This document shows, in pieces, positions 57,024-64,000 of a DNA stretch of 64,000 nt. The stretch spans positions 434,001-498,000 of the forward strand of contig VNKQ01000013.1 in NCBI GenBank assembly GCA_016508695.1, in the 5' to 3' direction. The notes below the pieces were generated by a model, which worked only from the letters and a program-made list of their open reading frames with translations, ran no database searches and was not told where the DNA came from. The position numbers were made by a program, and so were the translations under genes. Origin of the DNA: Hyphodiscus hymeniophilus (taxonomy: Eukaryota; Ascomycota; Leotiomycetes; Helotiales; Hyphodiscaceae). Every line of letters starts with the position of its first letter. The stretch's first letter is position 1.

Positions 57024-58931
57024 AAGGGTCGGTGATGAAATAAGCTTTATCAAGTGCGAAGTACTTTTTACATACATGTACGGCGTACACGGAAGATTCC
57101 GAATCCCTCATCCGACCCCCTGTGCTGCCCCTCGTGGCTCCAAGGTTGGAAGTGTACGAGTACGTTAGAGTCTGGATTCTGGACGCATTGCCTGGATGTA
57201 TCCCTGCCAACAGAGTGGAAATCCTACGAAGGCTGTTGGTCCTGCTAGATCCTAATCTATTATCTTATTAGGTTCCAATCTAGGACGTAGGAGGAAGGGT
57301 TCGTAGTTACGGTATCGAGGGCCAGAGCATAGATTAACGTCAAATTGACTACGAGTGAAATCCAACCAACCCGCAGTGCTATTCCCTGGCCTTGACATTT
57401 CACCGTCCCTCCCAAGAAAAGCGTGCTTGAAAGTATTTGTAAGTCGTAGGGCAAAATACCAGAAGGAAACCAACCTCCATATTACCAAAAGAGACTTCTG
57501 CATACCGCGAGACGGGCCACAAACAGAACCAACAAATCTGCAGCAAGGAAGAAGGGAAGAGAGGACGAAAGCAAAACCAACAGCGTCTCCCCCTCGCAAA
57601 GTAAGCATATAGCATCTGCATCAGGGAGCTAGCTGCCCGGCTGCATCAAGTATTTGAAATGCTTAGCTCTGCGATCAAAATCCTCACTATCTTACGATTA
57701 CTGTAATCCGACTAAGATGTACCAACGAGCGCCTCCAGGCCCCTCGGTGCTCGAATGAGAACCCGATGTCCAAAGACCGGGCCCGCCAAGGATCAACAAG
57801 ACAGGCCAAGCAAGACAAACAAGGACGGCAGTCAACTCTAATCTGTCATTCCTCCTTTCGCTTGCATCCGATGGCCTTCGCTCTCTCGTTCTTCCTACAA
57901 CTCCAAACTTTCCCACCTTTCGCACTCTGGTTCTGATCCTTCCTTCTTGAAACAAACGGTGAAGAGAGATCAGCCAGCCCACAGCTCATAAAAGTGCATC
58001 TCTCGAACCTCCCTCGCGTCACTTATCCGACTGATTCGCCGGCCTTTGCGATCTCACATAAGGTACATAGAGTTGGCTCGAGTCCCGTGACTAGATATTC
58101 CTCGGGTTCCTCAGATTTCCTTTCAATAACCAAACTTCAACCCCCCACACCAGAGCTTCACCTGTTCAAGGATTTCAGTCAAATTGGTGGAAGCACAAAG
58201 AGTTGGATGATCTACTTCTCACTCGAGGTATGTTTGAACATTTTATATTTTGATCTTTCCGACAATCGGCAATTTTCCAATTTCACACGACTAAACACAG
58301 CCAACTGCCGTCGTCGCTAAGAAAACTGCGTCATCACCAACATTAGTTGGGGCTTTTTCGCAAGCACTCAAAGCAGAGAAGCAATTCTGCCAGAACTGTG
58401 CGCAAAGTGTCGCGTAGATGTTCGAGTCATCTTCCTGCATTCGGAGTAACTTCGTAAAATACAAGGCCGCGCACATCCTACAAGTCTACGCGCATACCCT
58501 TGAAGTTTACTTTTAAGCTCCGGTCACCTCGTGCTTCAAACTGTCTCATCTTCGCTTGCACCTCCCGCCTTGTACGATCGTGGGACGAGTTTGTGGCTAA
58601 CAATACTCTCAAGCGAAGGAGATCAACCGCACATCGTCTCAGTGCCTCGTCAATACCTGCGACAAAGGTATCTCGTCGCCAATTCCTTGTCGCCCAGTCA
58701 CCTCTACCTGTCCATAAGCGTCTTGTTAGATCGTGTACGACACGTACCAAGACCAAAGAGGACCAAGAGAAGCTCCACTTGGAGCAGGACAAGGTGGTGC
58801 AATTAAAGCCGAAGAAACGAGCGCCGAGCGATTGTAGGAGGGAGGCCTCTGTCCTCTTACTTGGACACGACTGCTTTCCATCCTCAAATCCGACTGTTCC
58901 TCATTCCCTCCTCAATTGAGCATTATACCAT
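57024..58931. other. Promoter and 5' leader of the WOPR regulator gene
   Basis: About 1.9 kb between the transposon and the gene at 58932. Open frames are present (57252-57621, 57698-57982, 58500-58919), none recognised. The last part is likely the 5' untranslated leader; fungal WOPR genes often have long ones. A possible leader intron may exist but is not defined here. Confidence 0.5.
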
Positions 58932-60449
58932 ATGTCCGGCATGGACACCTATTACGGGCACGTCCGGACGCCCGCAGATGCGATCAAGCTCTTTGAAGCT
59001 TGCCGGCTCGGTCTATTACCTCGAGTTCAGCGCAGATTATCAGAGAAGGAGAGACAATCAATAAAATCGGGTTCGGTCTTTGTTTGGGACGAGCGGGAAG
59101 CAGGCATGAGGAGATGGACAGATGGCAAGTCGTGGAGTGCAAGCAGAGTTTCGGGCAGCTTCCTCACATATAGAGAAATGGAAGGGAAGCGTGGAGGAGG
59201 CCAATTTGTTCCACCACCTGCTCGCCGGATTGGCGGAAAGACACCAGACAGTGGACGTGGAAGCGATGATGATCCAGATATGGATGGCGAAGGACCAGAT
59301 GGATACAGATACAAGCCAGACGGACTGATGAAGCAATCATTTAGTATCACAACATCCAATGGCCAACATCTTCACTTAATTAGCTATTACTCTCGACCAC
59401 ACCCAAACGCCCCCGACCTTCCACAACCTACAACAGACCCTGCTCTTCGACACATTGTTCCAGTAAAGGGTATGTACCCGGAGTCGACAGTACACGAGGC
59501 TCCAGGACCAGCTGTCACCCGAGCACCGATGCAGCAAAGCCCATACATGCAATCACCGCATCACGCACAAATGCAACCAGGTCCTCCAGCTCACCGAGGT
59601 CCTCCACCCCAATACCCGTATCAAGTGTCCCAAGGTTATGCCTGGCCACCATCTCCTATCTCTACACCTCCGTTCCCTGGACATTATCCACAACAAATGT
59701 ACTCGTCGGCGCTTCCGCCTCCTCCGCCCGGATCACAACACTCTCCATATCAAAATCATTCCCAACATACATCTCCATACCAACAACACCACCAAAGCCC
59801 ACATCATGCTCCAACATCAATAAGTCAGGGACATCCAACGGGCCAGCAAACAGCATTCGACCGCCCTCCTCCGCCTCTCTCTGACTCGTCATTACCACCT
59901 CCTCCTCCACCACCTCAGTCACGAGGCATGAGCAGCGCTACAGCAGCCCAACAAGGATTGATGCCCGTCTATGCTCCGAACCCGAGTCCCCGCGTTGCTC
60001 AAGGACAAGCAGTAGCCGAACGCCAAGCTGCGCAGATGGCGCAGAGGGCACTCCAATCCGCACCCATGGTTGATCCCCGACTCACCAACCCAGTACCGAC
60101 CTCTCTGCCACCCGTCCAAGTAAACGGCACTCAAAGAGCCTCCACTCCTCCCCTACAAAGCCAGAGCAATTCTCAAAATAACACCCCGTCCTCCGCTCCT
60201 AGACCTTCGTCGCCGAAGGAAAATGGAAACTCGCAAGCTCAAAGCATCCCCAGCATCTCGAGCTTGGTTCATGCTACAGACTCCGTATCGGTGATGAGCG
60301 ATAACAAGAGCAACAGCAGCCGGGCGGGGAGCAAGAGTCCAAGAGAGAACGGGGAACAGAGACCGAAAGACATCCCGCATGAGAAGCTGAACATCATCGG
60401 AGAGGACCAGAGAGCGATCCGAGTGTTGGATCGTAAGTTCGTCTTCTGA
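58932..60449 (+). CDS. pac2: WOPR (Gti1/Pac2) transcription factor, Pac2 type
   Basis: A single frame of 505 residues. Residues 5-90 carry the first half of the WOPR DNA-binding region: YYGHVRTPADAIKLFEACRL, GLLPRVQRRLSEKERQSIKS, GSVFVWDEREAGMRRWTDGK and SASRVSGSFLTYREMEGKR. The second half (YKPDGLMKQSFSITTSNGQH) follows a gap at about 127-157. These are diagnostic. The version with SFLTYREMEGKRGG is of Pac2 type rather than Wor1/Ryp1/Sge1 type. The remainder is rich in Pro, Gln, Ser and His, typical of a regulatory tail. Proteins of this family are nuclear regulators of development, conidiation and nutrient-stress responses. Fission-yeast Pac2 controls the start of sexual development. No introns are needed. 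Confidence 0.92.
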   Translation: MSGMDTYYGHVRTPADAIKLFEACRLGLLPRVQRRLSEKERQSIKSGSVFVWDEREAGMRRWTDGKSWSASRVSGSFLTYREMEGKRGGGQFVPPPARRIGGKTPDSGRGSDDDPDMDGEGPDGYRYKPDGLMKQSFSITTSNGQHLHLISYYSRPHPNAPDLPQPTTDPALRHIVPVKGMYPESTVHEAPGPAVTRAPMQQSPYMQSPHHAQMQPGPPAHRGPPPQYPYQVSQGYAWPPSPISTPPFPGHYPQQMYSSALPPPPPGSQHSPYQNHSQHTSPYQQHHQSPHHAPTSISQGHPTGQQTAFDRPPPPLSDSSLPPPPPPPQSRGMSSATAAQQGLMPVYAPNPSPRVAQGQAVAERQAAQMAQRALQSAPMVDPRLTNPVPTSLPPVQVNGTQRASTPPLQSQSNSQNNTPSSAPRPSSPKENGNSQAQSIPSISSLVHATDSVSVMSDNKSNSSRAGSKSPRENGEQRPKDIPHEKLNIIGEDQRAIRVLDRKFVF

Positions 60450-63008
60450 TTGAGGATGGAAGGAGGATGTATCCCGAGCATGGAATGGGACCATGGGGAG
60501 CAACAACGACGGATCTCTCGATGATATTTGCCTCGCATTTACTGGCGATCACCGGTTATGATCCTTTCTGCTGTATAAAGAATCTATGCGGCGTTCTCTT
60601 TTCTCTTCCTTCCTTTCCCTCTCTTTCATGGTTCGAGGAGTCTTCATTATGCAAATGGTTACTTACACCTGCATAAACGGTCTGCTTTGCATTGCGACTG
60701 GCGCTGGGGATCTACTCCTGCTTTCTGCTTCGGGGCTGGCGTGCGGGATGGGTTTAGGAGTTTAGAAATCAAAAGTTCTCTAGCATGGTCCGCTAGGATG
60801 TCACGGAATGACTGGCTGGCTTCGCGATTGCTGGAATGGAATCCTAGATTCGATATCGTAGACGGAAATCACAAGAAAAATAAGCCCACTTCCGGTCCTC
60901 TCGTGTAACTCCATTGATGAGAATCACACTGCACGCACCCGTCTAGATAGTCGTTCATTATGATTCTCCTACACCTACCATTTAACGGCTTTCATTCCTA
61001 GGAATTGGACTCCCTCTGCCCCTCTTCCAGATCAGCGACTACATAAGCAATAATCCCTCACCCATTGCCATGAGACTGGGAATGTATATCCTCATTTCGA
61101 GATTCTGAGGTGGGTTGGTTCATCAGACTAGTCGGTCGGGTCATTGACGCGTATCCTGTTAACTGGTATGCTTTTGACCGAGACCTCAGAGACCTCACAG
61201 ACCTCAGAGACCTCAGAGGGCTCATCTTGTTCATGAGTTCGATCTGCTTGTCTATCTATCTATGCGTGTGTACGCGGATGGGATGGTTTTGTCCGTAAGC
61301 ACGCTAGCTTCCTCCCAACATGAATGAATATACACAGCTGCCCAGTCCACGCGCGAGCAAGCAACACGTCCTCTCAGCCGTTCCACCTCGTGATCACGGG
61401 CTCTGGCTCGGAAAGGGGACCGAGATGTGGGAGAGGGTGGTAGTAACAAGCCCTCGCGCAGCCTCGCTTCCCGATTTACCGTACCCCGAATCCGGAATAC
61501 CGTCATAGAGAAGGGCCGCGGTATATCCAGCGACCACCGAAATCCTTAAGGGTACAAAGAGGAACTTCACGTCCTCTCGAGGGAAGGGGCCAACGTGCGT
61601 ACACATCCCCCAGCGGCGTGCGAGGCCGAGCACGCGCATGGGGATTGCAAAGGATGGGTCTCGTGCTGAGGGCGTGCGTGCGAGCAAACGACCGGACGCG
61701 GCGCGTTTGGCCGCTTGTTTTCGAGCGTGCATTGCATGTATATGCACATGTATATATGTACTTGTACATATGTAAAGCACACCTCGCTTCGCCTAAGGAC
61801 TCGGTGTTGAAATGTGCACCACTGGGTGCACGGCAGTTGGAAGGGGAGGGTTGTGGGAAGTACGGCAGCACGCAAGGCCCCCAATGCAATGGCCGGCGGG
61901 AGTCCGGATCCAGCGGGCGTGTTGGAGCACCTGCACTGCACAGGCTGAAGTGCAGTCCAGCAGCTCGGGTTCCTGTTCGAGCGCTGGTACGCGGACAACA
62001 CTTGGGGCTTCGGTTTACGGCCCTGTTTCGAGGCTGTGAGAAGGATGGCAGAGAGACGCGGGGGCGGATGGCGGGGGCGGATGGTGGGATAGTGATACAC
62101 TCGAATCGTACTGAGGAGCAGGTGTGAATATTTGAGGGCATGTGATTTGGAAGTATTTTCTGCATGGCGAAATTCTTCTCTTCTTGCAGTGATTTGGAAG
62201 GAGTGCGGCTGGGTTGATCGGCAACTGTGCCAGGGGCGGGTGATGGGCTCTTTGCATGAACGAGAGCGGGAAGAAAAGTAAGACCAAGGTAGAGAGTAGT
62301 TGGAAATGACTTGCAGCTCATCTGCATCTTGCAACCATTGCGAGATAGAGTGTACCTGGAGAGTTGGTATTGGACTCGCCAATCTATTCAAGAAAGATCG
62401 TCGCTGCGACCATATACCAAAACATAACCACCAGAACCATCACCCTATGATAATAGGCTCAGATGCCGAATGAAACAACCCCCGCGGCACAACTTAGGCG
62501 CTGCGCAAAGGGAGCGATCGCATGGATGTTTATTTAAGCATATGTACCACTCCCGTTCCGGCGTTGTTGGATGGCGTAGCGTGAAAAGTGGGTGTGCCGC
62601 TGCAGAGTTTGTGGTGCAGTATGCGACCCGGGTTTGTTTCATGTTTTCGGATGCAAGTCCGGTTGAAAATAGGTATCTTTTCTAAGATGGTGAGTATATT
62701 GGGGTGCGGTTGGTGTATACCTAATCATTAAGAAGGAATACCTAGCGTTGATCCAAGGCTTTCTTGATGGCGACTATGCGCATGCAAGCAGAAATGCCCA
62801 ATCCGTCGGTTTGCAACCCCATCTGCGGCCTCGGTGTCTTGTGACCTGATGAGAGATTTTTCTTGTCCAACGTTCGGATTTGACCGCAGTAAGTGTGCGG
62901 TAGCCACGAATTTTTTGCTTTCTCATCTGTCGTCGACCATTTCTGGCAAATTCCAATTCTGAAAGGGGTATATTCCGATTCTAGTGATACAACATACCTC
63001 GACGTGTT
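60450..63008. other. Long intergenic region
   Basis: About 2.6 kb between the Pac2 gene and the synthetase gene. Tandem repeats are at 61182-61217 (listed separately). Large overlapping open frames on the minus strand (61503-62391) share the same DNA in several frames, so at most one could be real; none is recognised. The stretch 61600-61780 is GC-rich with many CGCG and GCGTGCG motifs. I see nothing else. Confidence 0.5.
61182..61217. repeat. 9-bp tandem repeat, four units
   Basis: GACCTCAGA at 61182, GACCTCACA at 61191, GACCTCAGA at 61200 and GACCTCAGA at 61209, followed by degenerate sequence. A (CTAT)n tract follows near 61251-61263. Confidence 0.85.
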
Positions 63009-64000
63009 CTAACAGTCACATCTACCATGCCAACGAGGGAATGTAACGACTTCCCTGATATTCTGCTCTCCCGTTAGATAGCACAGAAGCCGATCGAATC
63101 CCAACCCAAATCCGCCATGAGGCACACTGCCCCAGCGTCTCAGGTCAATATACCACCTTAGGCTTCCAGCATCGTCTGATCTTGGATCGATCAATCCACT
63201 TGTGCGCATCCTCTCAAGAAGCCGCTCTAATCGATGTTCACGCATGGAACCGCCGACTATCTCGCAAATTTCTGGTAGTAGTAGGTCAAAACAGTCGACA
63301 GTTTCGCCATGGTTGGAAAGCGTGTTGGATGGCAGCATATAGAAGGGCTTGATTTTTTTTGGATAGTGAGTGACGAATACAGGGCCTCCCTCTCCAATGG
63401 TGGATGCTATCCACCTTTCATGTTCTGCCTGTAAACCTGACCCCCACTTTGGAACATGCTCGAACTCCCGAGGGGACTTCTGAAGTAGTTCGATCGCTGT
63501 CGAGTATGTTATAGTCGGCCATCGGCTAGAGTCGCGGATTATGCCTCGCCAACGTTCTTCTAGCTCTTTGGATCTCTCTGCAGCCTGTCCTGGCTCATCT
63601 CCTGGTCTTTTGCCGTAGAGGACGTCTTTGCCAACTCTGGAACGGTTCAGAGCACTGACGAGATTTTTCAGCATATCTTCTACTTGGAACATTACTTTCT
63701 CCATATCTTCTTCGAAGCTGATTTCTGCTTCCAGCATGTAAAACTCGCTCAGATGGCGCGCAGTATCACTCTTCTCGGCTCGGAACGTTGGGGATAACGT
63801 CCAAACATTGCCTACCGATTGTGCCAGAGCCTCAAGGTGTAATTGACTAGAGACTGTCAAATATTTTGGTGACTTGAAGAACGTTACATCTTGGCCTTCC
63901 TTAGCCGGAGGTTCCTCCGCAGTCTCAACCGAAAAGACTTCTCCGGCTCCCTCACAATCCGAGGAAGTAATTATGGGAGGGTGCGTTTGCGTAAACCTGC
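63009..64000 (-). CDS. Asparaginyl-tRNA synthetase, mitochondrial type (5' end outside window)
   Basis: The frame runs on the minus strand from the window edge (64000) to a stop at 63009; at least 327 residues are visible and the N-terminal part lies outside. It is a class II synthetase of the Asp/Asn subgroup. Motif 2 is FRAEKSDTARHLSEFYMLE, motif 3 is GFGLGFDRLLCYLTG. The conserved THPPIITSSDCEGAGEVF stretch and YLTVSSQLHLEALAQSVG are typical of AsnRS. The end FPRWHGRCDC is like organellar enzymes such as yeast Slm5, so I infer it charges mitochondrial tRNA-Asn. The mitochondrial assignment is an inference; the targeting sequence would be beyond the window. No intron is seen in the visible part. 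Confidence 0.9.
   Translation of the reverse strand, partial: RFTQTHPPIITSSDCEGAGEVFSVETAEEPPAKEGQDVTFFKSPKYLTVSSQLHLEALAQSVGNVWTLSPTFRAEKSDTARHLSEFYMLEAEISFEEDMEKVMFQVEDMLKNLVSALNRSRVGKDVLYGKRPGDEPGQAAERSKELEERWRGIIRDSSRWPTITYSTAIELLQKSPREFEHVPKWGSGLQAEHERWIASTIGEGGPVFVTHYPKKIKPFYMLPSNTLSNHGETVDCFDLLLPEICEIVGGSMREHRLERLLERMRTSGLIDPRSDDAGSLRWYIDLRRWGSVPHGGFGLGFDRLLCYLTGEQNIREVVTFPRWHGRCDC

Noticed and set aside
58500..58919. 139-codon plus-strand frame just before the Pac2 gene
   Set aside because: Position and composition fit a 5' leader of the WOPR gene. No recognisable protein.
61503..62391. Two overlapping minus-strand open frames of 274 codons, one with a signal-peptide-like start (MQMSCKSFPTTLYLGLTFLP)
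   Set aside because: They overlap each other and a plus-strand frame in GC-rich DNA, so they are probably chance. The protein has no recognisable domain and looks random after the first 25 residues.
1..64000. CRISPR array, prokaryotic operon structures, riboswitches
   Set aside because: The sequence is fungal nuclear DNA. No array of regular repeats and spacers is present.
1..64000. tRNA or rRNA genes
   Set aside because: I scanned by eye for B-box-like GGTTCGAATCC on both strands and found no convincing tRNA. A covariance-model search (tRNAscan-SE) would be decisive.

Overview
The window looks like nuclear DNA of a filamentous ascomycete (Pezizomycotina). Protein genes are interrupted by short (about 47-220 bp) GT-AG introns. 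There are Zn2Cys6, C2H2 and WOPR regulators and a HET-domain gene. One 5.4 kb retroelement is AT-rich and mutated only by transitions, as expected from repeat-induced point mutation (RIP). A leotiomycete origin is a weak guess from protein style only.

Layout. 0.4-1.2 kb: small conserved hypothetical gene. 4.4-6.6 kb: C2H2 regulator. 7.9-10.3 kb: Zn2Cys6 regulator. 11-12.9 kb (minus): MCT-type MFS transporter. 14.3-15.8 kb (minus): membrane protein. 16.3-22.1 kb: a small inverted-repeat DNA transposon of about 370 bp with an 8-bp target duplication, interrupted by a complete but dead Copia LTR retrotransposon (16430-21861). 22.2-24.3 kb (minus): HET-domain protein, divergent from a glutathione S-transferase (25.1-25.9 kb). 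26.2-26.8 kb: small membrane protein. 26.9-31 kb: decaying sequence with remnants of several coding regions. 32.2-32.9 kb (minus): ankyrin protein. 33.6-34.8 kb (minus): secreted protein. 38.8-39.8 kb: EMG1/NEP1, the 18S rRNA methyltransferase. 41.1-42.7 kb: VOC-domain protein with a Ser/Arg-rich tail. 44.2-45.4 kb: Ure2-type glutathione transferase. 45.6-47.9 kb (minus): methionine-permease-like transporter. 48.9-50.2 kb (minus): TauD-type dioxygenase broken by at least three lesions. 50.2-58.9 kb: gene-poor, with short repeats, a 138-bp hairpin and a second member (56469-57015) of the transposon family seen at 16.3 kb. 58.9-60.4 kb: Pac2-type WOPR regulator. 63.0-64.0 kb (minus): organellar-type asparaginyl-tRNA synthetase, cut by the window edge.

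How it fits together. There is no clear biosynthetic cluster. The most suggestive neighbours are the methionine-type permease and the dead taurine dioxygenase, both on the minus strand and both plausibly linked to sulphur supply. The most novel item is the transposon family: two copies share a 41-bp terminal inverted repeat that carries a direct repeat at 21-bp spacing, and each is flanked by a perfect 8-bp target duplication. One copy is nested around the Copia element. The other contains a short ORF broken by one base.
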